Assembly (NCBI RefSeq): GCF_014192055.1
Contig: NZ_JACHXM010000008.1
Span: forward strand, 106,277 to 170,276
From: Halomonas organivorans
GTDB lineage: Bacteria > Pseudomonadota > Gammaproteobacteria > Pseudomonadales > Halomonadaceae
Reading direction: 5' to 3'
Length of the DNA stretch: 64,000 nucleotides
How positions within the stretch are numbered: the stretch's first letter is position 1; each line of letters opens with the position of its first letter. Below, in pieces: positions 27,331-35,723 of the stretch. The notes beneath the pieces are model-generated. The model did not search any database. It saw only the letters and a program-made list of their open reading frames with translations, and had not been told where the DNA came from. Made by a program: the position numbers and the translations under genes.

Positions 27331-28125
27331 ATGTTTCCCCATGTCGCGAAATCCCAGAGCCCCTCGACGCTGCATAACGCCATGCAGCTGCTGCAGGTCA
27401 CTGCACGCTGTGGCTATCGGGGGGCCAATATCGACGACTATCTCGACGCCACCACGTTGAGCCGGCCCACCATTTATCGCCTGCTCAAGGGCCTGCGCGA
27501 GCAGGGTTTTCTACGCTCGGCCCCGGCGCGAGGGTACTACCAACTGGGCTACGAACTCCTGGTGCTGGGTGCCCAGGCCGGCAATGGCTCAGGGTTGCGC
27601 GATCTCATGCGTCCCCGCCTGCTGTCACTCGCTCAGCAGTTCGGCGACAGCTTCTACCTGTTCGCCCGCGACGGTATTCACGCTGTCTGTCTCGAGGCAC
27701 AAAACGGCGCTTACCCAGTGGGCAGCTTCGTTCGCGCCACCGGAGGTCGGGTTCCCTTGGGCGTCGGCCAGGCTTCCATTGCTTTGCTTGCGTATCTGAA
27801 TGACGCCGAGAAACGCACGATTCTGCAGCATGGCGGAGCCGCCTTGAGCCGTGATTATCGTATCGATATCGCCGCCATCGAAGCCGAGATCGCCTTCCTG
27901 TTCGAACATGGCTATGCCCGTGGCGTCGAGGGTTCACAGCTACCCGAATACACCGGACTGGCCATTCCCATCCTCGATCACAGCGGCTATCCCCTGGGAG
28001 CACTGAGCTGCTCGATGCTCAAGTCACGCATGAACGACCAGCATCGCGCCGCCGTGCTCGACGGCATGCGTGCCGAAGTCGCCAGCCTTCTCGCAGAGGC
28101 ACATAGCCTGCTGTATCTGGAGTGA
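27331..28125 (+). CDS. IclR-family transcriptional regulator
   Basis: 264 residues from ATG 27331 (an ATG at 27295 would add 12 residues). The N-terminal winged helix has YLDATTLSRPTIYRLLKGLREQGFL. The C-terminal effector domain includes GDSFYLFARDG, PLGVGQASIALLAYL and YTGLAIPILDHSGYPLGALS. It ends 5 bp before an FAD oxidoreductase gene and shares a transcript direction with it and an NhaC-type antiporter, so it is the likely local regulator. The effector is unknown; IclR proteins often bind the pathway substrate. Confidence 0.88.
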   Translation: MFPHVAKSQSPSTLHNAMQLLQVTARCGYRGANIDDYLDATTLSRPTIYRLLKGLREQGFLRSAPARGYYQLGYELLVLGAQAGNGSGLRDLMRPRLLSLAQQFGDSFYLFARDGIHAVCLEAQNGAYPVGSFVRATGGRVPLGVGQASIALLAYLNDAEKRTILQHGGAALSRDYRIDIAAIEAEIAFLFEHGYARGVEGSQLPEYTGLAIPILDHSGYPLGALSCSMLKSRMNDQHRAAVLDGMRAEVASLLAEAHSLLYLE

Positions 28126-28130
28126 ACCCA

Positions 28131-29420
28131 ATGACGACTTCCTGCCAGCCCTCCCACCAGCGGCCTTGCGGCTGGAACGCCTGGCTATCTCCCAGCGTCA
28201 CTCGACCGGCCTTGAAGACCGACGAGCAAGCCGACGTGGTCATCGTCGGTGCAGGTTACACCGGGCTGGCCGCCGCACGTGCCTGGGCATCGGAGCGCTC
28301 CGAGGACCGGATCCTGGTGCTCGACGCCGATGCCATCGGTGAGGGAAGCCCCGGGCGCAACTCCGGCTTCATGCTGGAAATTGCCCTCGCCAACGATGCC
28401 TCCGCCGACGAGATCTCGCGCCTTTCCCGGCTCAACGCGCTGAGCCGAGCCACCATGGCCGATCTGAAACGACTCGTCGACCACCACGGCATCGATTGCC
28501 AGTTGCACCACAGCGGCACATACCGAGCCGCCAGAGGAAGCGCCGGGAAGCGTTCCCTGGCCGCATACCGCCAGTTTCTCTTGGCCGCGGGATTGCGTCA
28601 CGAAGTGCTCGACCGAGGCGATCTGGAGGCCCGCATCGGTACCGACTACTACCACCAGGGCCTGTACTCCCCGGACTGCTATCTGGTCCAGCCCGCGGCC
28701 CTGATTCGCGGGCTGGCCGATGCGCTGGCGCCGAACGTCATCCTGCATGAACATTCGCCCGCCACCGGCGTGGTGAGAGATGGCAACCGATGGCGAGTCA
28801 CCACGCCTCATGGAACGGTGCGTGCGCCTCACGTGATCCTTGCCAATAACGCCTTCTCAAGGGCCCTGGGTGCCGACAGGTCTCGGCTTACGGCCATCTA
28901 CACCTATGCCGCCGTTACCGAAGTGCTGTCCGATTCGCTCCGCTCGAGCATCGCCGGCCACGTCTGGGGATTGCTGCCAGCACACCGGCTGGGATGCACC
29001 CTGCGCACGACGGCCGATGGCCGCCTGATGATCCGCTCCTGTTACAGCTACGAACGCGAAGCCGACAACAGCGTCATCACAGCCTCGCTGCGGCAAAGCC
29101 TCGACGCTCGTTACCCCCTGCTGGCCGACGTGCCCTTCACCAGCCTGTGGGGCGGCACTACCGGGCTGACCCATAACGGGGCCCCGGTGTGGGGAGAAAT
29201 CCAGCCTGGGCTGCATGTCTCTGCCGGCTGCAATGGCGGCGGCATCGTCAAGGGCACCTGTCTCGGCGACGCACTGGCCCGACAGGCGATGGGGAAAGCG
29301 ACGCTGGATGTCCCGGCACTCTTTGGACGCGCCAGTTGGATGCCACCGGAACCCTGGCGCCATCTCGGCTTCGCCCTGACCTCGGCCTGGGAGCGCCGCA
29401 AGGGCATCGCCGAAACCTGA
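28131..29420 (+). CDS. FAD-dependent amine/amino-acid oxidoreductase (DAO family)
   Basis: 429 residues. GGAG at 28119-28122 is 8 bases before ATG 28131. A Rossmann FAD motif VVIVGAGYTGLAAARAWA starts near residue 35. GRNSGFMLE resembles the RNGG-type flavin loop of PuuB-like gamma-glutamylputrescine oxidases, and the C-terminal GCNGGGIVKGT closes the FAD site. It likely oxidises a secondary or primary amine in the cytoplasm. It lies between an IclR gene and an antiporter-family transporter, suggesting a small uptake-and-oxidation unit for one amine. Confidence 0.82.
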   Translation: MTTSCQPSHQRPCGWNAWLSPSVTRPALKTDEQADVVIVGAGYTGLAAARAWASERSEDRILVLDADAIGEGSPGRNSGFMLEIALANDASADEISRLSRLNALSRATMADLKRLVDHHGIDCQLHHSGTYRAARGSAGKRSLAAYRQFLLAAGLRHEVLDRGDLEARIGTDYYHQGLYSPDCYLVQPAALIRGLADALAPNVILHEHSPATGVVRDGNRWRVTTPHGTVRAPHVILANNAFSRALGADRSRLTAIYTYAAVTEVLSDSLRSSIAGHVWGLLPAHRLGCTLRTTADGRLMIRSCYSYEREADNSVITASLRQSLDARYPLLADVPFTSLWGGTTGLTHNGAPVWGEIQPGLHVSAGCNGGGIVKGTCLGDALARQAMGKATLDVPALFGRASWMPPEPWRHLGFALTSAWERRKGIAET

Positions 29421-29457
29421 ACAACTGACACTGGAAACAACAACAAGCGAGGTATAG

Positions 29458-30876
29458 ATGGAAACCACTGACACCTTCGGACTCTTGTCCCTGCTACCCG
29501 CGGCGCTGGCGATCGCATTGGCTTTCATCACGCGCAACACGGTATTTTCGCTGGCCATTGCCTGCCTGGTCGGCGTCCTGACCATGGGCAAGGGACTGAT
29601 GGGCTTTCCCACCCTGCTCAAGGAAACGCTGGGCACGACGAGTTTTTCCTGGATCCTGCTGCTGGAGCTGTTCATCGGCACGGTGATCGCCTTCTTCCAG
29701 CGCACCGGGGCCATCCAGAACTTCACCCTGTGGGTGGAAAAACGCCGACTGACACGCGTGCGCGTCCAGTTGATCGGCTGGTTCATGGGCATGTTCGTCT
29801 TCTTCAGCGACTATTTCAGTCCGCTCTTCGTCGGCACCACGCTGCGCGGCCTCAGCGATCGCTACCGGGTATCCCGGGAAAAGCTCGCCTACATCGCCGA
29901 TTCCACCTCGGCTCCCGTCAGCGTGCTGGTGCCCATCACCGGATGGGCCGTCTTCATCGCCGGCCTGCTCATCGGCATGGGGCCGATCGAGGATGCCGGT
30001 CAGGCCATGTCTGTCTTCGTCCACGCCATACCCTTCAACCTCTATGCCATCGTCTCGGTGCTTGTGGTTGGCCTCGTGATCGTCGGCCTGGTGCCACTGT
30101 TCGGCCCAATGCGCAAGGCCGAACGACGCGCTCAGGAAACCGGCGACGTACTGCGCGAGGGCGCCGAGCCACTGCTCGGCGAGGAGCTCACCGACACCCC
30201 ACCCTACGAGGGCATCCGCACCTCGCTGATGCTGAATTTCATTCTGCCGGTGCTGATCGTCATCTCCGTTGCGATTGGCACCTTTGTCTTTCTAGGCTCG
30301 GCCAAGACCATGGAAGCTTTCCTGGCGGCCGCGGTCGTGCTCGGCGTCACCATGCGCTTCCAGGGAGTGCCTCTCAACGACATCATGAAGACGGCAACCG
30401 CCGGCATGAAGGGCGTCATGCCGGCCATCATCGTGCTGGCCCTCGCCTACTCGCTGAACCAGCTTTCCAAGCAGATGGGCACCGCCGACTATATCGTCAC
30501 TGTCACCGAAGGGTGGCTGACACCACACCTGCTACCGGCCGTCACGTTCCTGATCGCCGCCGTCATCGCGTTCTCCACCGGTACCTCCTGGGGCACCTTC
30601 GCCATCGTCATGCCGCTAGCCATTCCGGTCGCCTTCACCCTCACTGGCGATGCCATTACTCCGCTGATCTATGCCTGCGTTGCCGCAGTTGCCGGCGGCG
30701 GCGTGTTCGGCGACCACTGCTCCCCGCTGTCAGATACGACCGTGTTGGCCTCGACGGGAGCGGCCTCTGATCACATAGACCACGTAAAGACGCAGATTCC
30801 CTATGCTCTGGCCGTTGCCGCGTGCTGTCTCGTCATCTATCTGCTGATCGGCTTCTTCTGGCTGGGCAATGTCTGA
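29458..30876 (+). CDS. NhaC-family Na+/H+ antiporter-type transporter
   Basis: 472 residues with about 11-12 hydrophobic segments. Family blocks are FVFFSDYFSPLFVGTTLR, YIADSTSAPVSVLVPITGW, FSTGTSWGTFAIVMPLA and GGGVFGDHCSPLSDTTVLASTG with ASDHIDHVKTQ. Characterised NhaC proteins exchange Na+ for H+ (some for organic anions). Its place downstream of an IclR regulator and an FAD amine oxidase makes a role in moving the oxidase's substrate plausible. A strong terminator follows. Confidence 0.87.
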   Translation: METTDTFGLLSLLPAALAIALAFITRNTVFSLAIACLVGVLTMGKGLMGFPTLLKETLGTTSFSWILLLELFIGTVIAFFQRTGAIQNFTLWVEKRRLTRVRVQLIGWFMGMFVFFSDYFSPLFVGTTLRGLSDRYRVSREKLAYIADSTSAPVSVLVPITGWAVFIAGLLIGMGPIEDAGQAMSVFVHAIPFNLYAIVSVLVVGLVIVGLVPLFGPMRKAERRAQETGDVLREGAEPLLGEELTDTPPYEGIRTSLMLNFILPVLIVISVAIGTFVFLGSAKTMEAFLAAAVVLGVTMRFQGVPLNDIMKTATAGMKGVMPAIIVLALAYSLNQLSKQMGTADYIVTVTEGWLTPHLLPAVTFLIAAVIAFSTGTSWGTFAIVMPLAIPVAFTLTGDAITPLIYACVAAVAGGGVFGDHCSPLSDTTVLASTGAASDHIDHVKTQIPYALAVAACCLVIYLLIGFFWLGNV

Positions 30877-30954
30877 CGAGGCTATTCGCGACCAGGGCAC
30901 CAAGCTGAACGTGTACAGGAAACAGGGGAGCTGACCTCTCGCCCCTCACGCACA

Positions 30955-30990
30955 ACGCCGCGCTAGCATTAAGCCGGCGCGGCGTTTTTT
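30955..30990 (+). terminator. Rho-independent terminator after the NhaC-type gene
   Basis: ACGCCGCGC (30955-30963) pairs with GCGCGGCGT (30977-30985), followed at once by T6 (30985-30990). It ends the IclR-oxidase-antiporter unit. The stem also lies 25 bp beyond the opposing P-type ATPase stop, but no T run exists in that direction. Confidence 0.9.
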
Positions 30991-31009
30991 CGTCGAGACG
31001 CCTTCCGCT

Positions 31010-33547
31010 TCAGGACGTCGAGGCGGCACCGACCACCGGTTCCTCCTGGGCGTCGCGACCTCCGGGTGCGAAGCCGAGCAGCCGCAGGGCGTTGAGCGTA
31101 ACCAGCACGGTCGCCCCGGTATCCGCCAGGATGGCCAGCCACAAGCCGGTGATCCCCAGCACAGTGGTGACCAGGAACAGTCCCTTCAGACCCAGGGCAA
31201 TGGCGATGTTCTGGCGGATATTGGTCATGGTCGCCCGGGCCAGGCGAATCATCGACGCCACGTCGCCCACCCGATTGCGCAGCAGGGCGCCGTCGGCAGT
31301 CTCCAGCGCCACATCGGTGCCCGAGCCCATGGCCACGCCCACGTGCGCACTGGCGAGTGCCGGGGCGTCGTTGATGCCGTCGCCGATCATCATCACCCGC
31401 TCGCGGCCGGCGAGCTCGCGGATCGCCTCGACCTTGCCTTCGGGCAACAGCTCGGCACGGCGCTCGAGCCCGATGGTCCCGGCGATGGCCGCCGCCGTGC
31501 GGTCGTTGTCACCGGTGAGCATCACCGCACGCACGCCGAGCGCCGACAGCGCCTGAACGCCATTGGCAGCGTCATCGCGCGGCTCGTCGCGCATGGCGAT
31601 CGCGCCCAGCACGACGCCCTCCTCGACCGCCACGATCACCGTCTTGCCCTCGGCCTCCAGCGCGTCGACGCGCGCGGCCAGAGCCTCCGGCAGCGTCCAC
31701 CGTTCTGCCACGTGACGCGGCGCACCGAGGAAGGCTTCCCGACCGTCGCATCGGGCCTCGACGCCCCGCCCGGGAAGGGCCCGGGCCTCGCTGACCCGCG
31801 AGGCTGCAACGCCCAGCGATCGGGCATGATCGAGCACTGCCACTGCCAGCGGGTGGCTGGATCCCTGCTCGAGGCTCGCCGCCAGGCCGATCACGGCGTC
31901 GGTATCGTGCGCTTCGCCGGCGGCGACCACGTCGGTCACCTGCGGCCGGCCGGCGGTCAGCGTGCCGGTCTTGTCGAAGCCGACCACCTCGGTGCGAGCG
32001 GCGGCCTCGATCACCGCGCCGCCCTTGAGCAGCAGCCCGCGCCGTGCCCCGGTGGAGAGTGATGAGGCGATCGACGCCGGCACCGAGATCACCAGCGCAC
32101 AGGGGCAACCGATCAGCAGCAGCGCCAGCGACCGATAGATCCACTCCCCCCAGGCGCCACCCAGCGCCAGCGGCGGTACCACGGCGACCAGCACCGCCAG
32201 GCCGACCACCGCCGGCATGTAGACGCGGCTGAAGCGATCGATGAAGCGTTCGGTGGGCGCCCGCGCCTCCTGGGCCTCCTCCACCAGCCGGATGATACGG
32301 GCGATGGTGTTGTCCTCGGGCGGCCTGCTCACGCGCAGGCGCAGTACCGCATCGTGATTGATCGAGCCGGCGAAGACCTCATCCTCTTCCCCCTTGACCC
32401 GCGGCACCGACTCGCCGGTCACGGGCGACTCGTCGATCGACGAGCGCCCCTCGAGAATGAGGCCATCGGCGGGGATTCGGTCCCCGGGGCGCACTATTAC
32501 CACCTGACCGACCGCGAGCCTTGCGGCGTCCACCGAACTGGTCTCGCCGGGGGCAACCTCGAGCAGCGCCTCCCTCGGCACCAGGTCGGCCAGCGCACGA
32601 ATCCCCGACCGGGCCCGGTCGGCCGCCACCCCTTCGAGGATCTCGCCGATCGAGAACAGCAGCACTACCATGGCCGCCTCTTCGGCGGCGCCAATGATCA
32701 GCGCCCCTGCGGCGGCAAGCGTCATCAACATCTCGATGGTGAACGGCATGCCGACCCGCGCCGCGGTGATCGCACGCCGGGCGACCGGTACCAGGCCGAC
32801 CAGACAGGCCGCGAGAAAGGCCCAGTGGGCCACCGCCTCGCCGACGGTCACGCGCAGCAGCATGGCGGCGGCCAGGGCCGCACCGGTTGCCAGCACCTGG
32901 CGTCCCTTGGCGGTGGCATACCAGCGCCGGCGCGGCGCAGCGTCGCCTTTGGCCAGGGAGGCATCCGGGGAAGCGTCGTTCAGCGCGGCCTCATAGCCCA
33001 ACTGGCGCACCCGGGCCGTGATCGACTCCGGAGAGGTCCTGGTCTCGTCCAGCGACAGGGTGAGCGTCTCGTTCATCACCGAGACGCGGATGTTCTCGAC
33101 GCCGGGGAATGTCTCCAGCGCGCCGCGAATGGTCGCCGCACAGCTCGGGCAGTCCATGCCGCCCACGGCCCATACCCGAGGCGTTCCGGTGGTTTCGTGA
33201 TCGTGCTGGGCCGACGCATCGTCCATGACTGCGGGATCATGTTGGTGGTCATGTCCCGCACAGCCGCCTTCCGAGGCGACATCAACGTCCTCATCCTGTT
33301 CCCGATACGCCTGGCGCCGGACCCCATAACCCAAGCGCTCGACGAGGGTCTCGACCGTCTCGGGCGCGGTCTTGCCGGCATCCAGCGCGAGCGCCAGCGA
33401 GCCCTGCATGACCGATACCCGCACGTCCTCCACGCCGTCGAGGCGTTCGAGAGCCCCGCGGATCTTTCCGGCGCAGCTCGGACAGTCCATCCCCTCGACG
33501 CGCCAGTGGTGGCGACGACTCTGTGTTCCCGCGGCGTCACACGCCAT
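31010..33547 (-). CDS. zntA: Heavy-metal P1B-type ATPase (Zn/Cd/Pb exporter) with two HMA domains
   Basis: 845 residues. Two HMA domains each hold GMDCPSC (Cys22/25 and Cys133/136). The linker between them (about 81-122) is rich in His and Asp, with HDHQH and HDHE. The P-type core has TGES, CPC at 481-483 in a transmembrane helix, phosphorylated Asp525 (DKTGT), SSHP and GDGINDAP. The single CPC and the DCPSC form of the metal motif fit zinc/cadmium/lead ATPases rather than copper ones. It exports the metal across the inner membrane. A CadR-like operator-promoter precedes it; no merR-family gene is in the window. Confidence 0.92.
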   Translation of the reverse strand: MACDAAGTQSRRHHWRVEGMDCPSCAGKIRGALERLDGVEDVRVSVMQGSLALALDAGKTAPETVETLVERLGYGVRRQAYREQDEDVDVASEGGCAGHDHQHDPAVMDDASAQHDHETTGTPRVWAVGGMDCPSCAATIRGALETFPGVENIRVSVMNETLTLSLDETRTSPESITARVRQLGYEAALNDASPDASLAKGDAAPRRRWYATAKGRQVLATGAALAAAMLLRVTVGEAVAHWAFLAACLVGLVPVARRAITAARVGMPFTIEMLMTLAAAGALIIGAAEEAAMVVLLFSIGEILEGVAADRARSGIRALADLVPREALLEVAPGETSSVDAARLAVGQVVIVRPGDRIPADGLILEGRSSIDESPVTGESVPRVKGEEDEVFAGSINHDAVLRLRVSRPPEDNTIARIIRLVEEAQEARAPTERFIDRFSRVYMPAVVGLAVLVAVVPPLALGGAWGEWIYRSLALLLIGCPCALVISVPASIASSLSTGARRGLLLKGGAVIEAAARTEVVGFDKTGTLTAGRPQVTDVVAAGEAHDTDAVIGLAASLEQGSSHPLAVAVLDHARSLGVAASRVSEARALPGRGVEARCDGREAFLGAPRHVAERWTLPEALAARVDALEAEGKTVIVAVEEGVVLGAIAMRDEPRDDAANGVQALSALGVRAVMLTGDNDRTAAAIAGTIGLERRAELLPEGKVEAIRELAGRERVMMIGDGINDAPALASAHVGVAMGSGTDVALETADGALLRNRVGDVASMIRLARATMTNIRQNIAIALGLKGLFLVTTVLGITGLWLAILADTGATVLVTLNALRLLGFAPGGRDAQEEPVVGAASTS

Positions 33548-33588
33548 ATCAGCCTCCTGAGCGGTTCCGGAATCTCGATGCTGAGCGA

Positions 33589-33619
33589 AGCCTAATCCCT
33601 GTAGTGGCTATAGACTCAA
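33589..33619 (-). promoter_or_regulatory. MerR/CadR-type promoter and operator of the metal ATPase
   Basis: On the minus strand TTGAGT (33619-33614) and TAGGCT (33594-33589) are separated by 19 bp, the over-long spacer of MerR-family promoters. The spacer holds CTATAG-CCA-CTACAG, close to the known CadR/PbrR operator core CTATAG...CTACAGGG. It lies 42 bp ahead of the ATPase start. The rest of 33548-33750 shows no convincing gene. Confidence 0.8.
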
Positions 33620-33750
33620 GCGAAGACATCGATCTCACCCGAGGCTCAAGCATGACGCTCGCGGTATCCGGCGCGACGATGCCGTCGACGACCCCGATAT
33701 GGCACGCGGCCTGCATGTCCTGGTAAACCCTCATCGCGAGGCGATCGCCC

Positions 33751-35574
33751 ATGCCGACTCCTTCCCTCTCGACGCCGCTGGCCGCCGACGCCTTCCGCGA
33801 GCGGGCCCACCGTCACCTGCACCATCTCTACGGCCCTCGGGCCGACGAGGTGCTGCGCCGACTGCTCACCCTGCTGGCGCATCAGGCCCCCGAGACGCCC
33901 TCGAATGGGGAAACGCCCGCCGCCCGGCCGCTATGGAGCGAGCACGACCAGTGGCTGATCGCCTACGGTGACAGCCTGCTCGACGGCGACCGAGCACCAC
34001 TCGAGGTACTCGACGACTTCCTCGCCGGCAGGCTTGCCAAGACCTTCAGCGGCCTGCACCTGCTGCCCTTCTTTCCCTGGAGCAGCGACGACGGCTTCTC
34101 GGTCATTCACTATCGCGAGGTCGATCCTCAACTGGGCGACTGGCACCAGGTGCGCCAGCTGGCCAGCCATCACGACCTCGGCGTCGATCTGGTGCTCAAC
34201 CACGTCTCCCGCGAATCGCTGTGGTTCGCCGATTACCTCGGTGGCAACCTGCCGGGGCGCGACTACTTCATCGAGATGGACCCCGACAGCGATCTCTCGG
34301 CGGTGGTGCGCCCGCGCAGTTCGCCGCTGCTGGTCAAGGTGCCGACCCGCCGCGGCCCCCGCCACCTGTGGGCGACCTTCTCCGAGGACCAGATCGATCT
34401 GAATTTCGCTAATCCAGACGTGCTGCTGGAGTTCGTCGGCATCCTGCTGTTCTACCTGTGCCAGGGTGCGCGGGTGATCCGCCTGGACGCCATCGCCTAC
34501 CTATGGAAGGAGGTCGGCACCTCCTGCATCCACCTCCCCCAGACCCATGAGGTGGTACGGCTCCTGCGCGCCATCGTCGATCACGTGGCGCCAGGAGCGC
34601 TGATCCTGACCGAGACCAACGTTCCGCACCGCGAGAACATCAGCTACTTTGGTCTTGAACGTCAGGGTCTTGAACGTCAGGGTCTTGAACGCCAGGGTCT
34701 CGAAGGCCTCGAGGAAGACGCCACGCTGCCGGACGAAGCGCATCTGGTCTATCAGTTCCCGCTGCCCCCTCTGCTGTTGCATACCTTCACCAGCGGCGAG
34801 GCAGGCACCCTGGCGGCCTGGCTGAAAAGCCTGCCCGCGCTGCCGCCTGGCTGCAGCTTCCTCAACTTCACCGCCAGCCACGACGGCATCGGCGTGCGCC
34901 CGTTGGAGGGCTGGCTGCCCCATCACGAGGTCGACGCACTGCTCGAGCTGATGCATCGCTTCGGCGGTTTCGTCAGCATGCGCACCAGAGACGACGGCGA
35001 GGACTCACCCTACGAGATCAACATCACCTGGTTCGACGCCATGAAGGGCACGCGCCGAGGCGCCGATCCCTGGCAGGTACCGCGGTTCCTGTGCAGCCAG
35101 CAGTTGATGCTCGGCCTGCAGGGCATCCCGGCCCTTTACCTGCATGCGCTGACCGGCACCCTCAACGATCTCGAAGGCATGGAACGCAGCGGTCGGCTGC
35201 GCTCGATCAACCGCCACCGCTGGGACCTTGGCGCCCTGGAACGGCTGCTCGACAGCCCGCACACCTCGACCCACCAGGCTTTCACGGCCCTGACGCGGCT
35301 GCTCGAGGTGCGACGCGACGAACCCTGCTTCCACCCGGACGTCTCCCAGCGGGTGATCGAGACGCCCGCCACGCTGCTGGTCGTCGAACGCGGTCCACTC
35401 GGCGACGGACGCCGGCTGCTGGCGATCCACAACGTCACCGACCGCCCGCAGCCGCTGGGGCTGGCAGCACTGGACGAGGCCGACTGGCGGGATCGATTGG
35501 GCGGCGAAACATGGCGGGCGGAGGACACCCTGCCGCCCTACGGGGCTCTTTGGTTGATAAACAGCGGCGGGTGA
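33751..35574 (+). CDS. GH13 subfamily 18 sugar phosphorylase, probably glucosylglycerate phosphorylase
   Basis: 607 residues. It is related to sucrose phosphorylase: FFPWSSDDGFSVIHY in the first quarter, nucleophile Asp246 (IRLDAIAYLWKE), acid/base Glu288 (LTETNVPH) and Asp378 (TASHDGIGVRP). GH13_18 includes sucrose, sucrose-6-phosphate, glucosylglycerol and glucosylglycerate phosphorylases. The last fits best because GpgS and GpgP genes converge on it. It would release glucose 1-phosphate and glycerate by phosphorolysis. A repeated GLERQ stretch (301-315) interrupts the usual YFG-DEAH loop just after the catalytic Glu. Confidence 0.85.
   Translation: MPTPSLSTPLAADAFRERAHRHLHHLYGPRADEVLRRLLTLLAHQAPETPSNGETPAARPLWSEHDQWLIAYGDSLLDGDRAPLEVLDDFLAGRLAKTFSGLHLLPFFPWSSDDGFSVIHYREVDPQLGDWHQVRQLASHHDLGVDLVLNHVSRESLWFADYLGGNLPGRDYFIEMDPDSDLSAVVRPRSSPLLVKVPTRRGPRHLWATFSEDQIDLNFANPDVLLEFVGILLFYLCQGARVIRLDAIAYLWKEVGTSCIHLPQTHEVVRLLRAIVDHVAPGALILTETNVPHRENISYFGLERQGLERQGLERQGLEGLEEDATLPDEAHLVYQFPLPPLLLHTFTSGEAGTLAAWLKSLPALPPGCSFLNFTASHDGIGVRPLEGWLPHHEVDALLELMHRFGGFVSMRTRDDGEDSPYEINITWFDAMKGTRRGADPWQVPRFLCSQQLMLGLQGIPALYLHALTGTLNDLEGMERSGRLRSINRHRWDLGALERLLDSPHTSTHQAFTALTRLLEVRRDEPCFHPDVSQRVIETPATLLVVERGPLGDGRRLLAIHNVTDRPQPLGLAALDEADWRDRLGGETWRAEDTLPPYGALWLINSGG
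34651..34710 (+). repeat. In-frame 15-bp tandem repeat inside the GH13 gene
   Basis: The unit GGTCTTGAACGTCAG occurs at 34651-34665 and 34666-34680 exactly, at 34681-34695 with one change, and as a decayed fourth unit to 34710. It encodes GLERQ three times and then GLEGL. The unit length is a multiple of three, so gain or loss of copies keeps the frame. It lies about 12 codons after catalytic Glu288. Confidence 0.95.
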
Positions 35575-35578
35575 ATCG

Positions 35579-35620
35579 GCTGGAAGCTGGAAGCTGGAAG
35601 CTGGAAGCTGGAAGCTGGAA
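35579..35620. repeat. Heptanucleotide tandem repeat (GCTGGAA)x6
   Basis: Six exact copies of GCTGGAA begin 4 bp after the GH13 stop. The reverse complement TTCCAGC recurs at 35667-35673 and 35693-35699, so AGCTGGAAGCT can pair with AGCTTCCAGCT (35664-35674). The repeat could feed a variable-length hairpin between the two convergent genes. Confidence 0.95.
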
Positions 35621-35663
35621 GGCAGCATGAGCCCCGACATCATAGGGTCGAGGTTTTTCTTCA

Positions 35664-35723
35664 AGCTTCCAGCTCCGGGCGAAGCCCGGCTCTTCCAGCT
35701 CCTAGCCCCCGGGCTCAGCCCGG
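35664..35723. terminator. Convergent hairpin array at the gpgS 3' end
   Basis: Two near-identical hairpins occur: CCGGGC-GAA-GCCCGG (35675-35689) and CCGGGC-TCA-GCCCGG (35709-35723). The second has the gpgS stop codon (TCA on this strand) as its loop. With the AGCTTCCAGCT arm that pairs back to the heptamer repeats, and a TTTTT at 35654-35658, this region probably stops transcription from both sides. Confidence 0.55.

Noticed and set aside
33651..33725. Short plus-strand open frame between the metal ATPase and the GH13 gene
   Set aside because: Twenty-four codons without a ribosome site or recognisable features; most likely chance.
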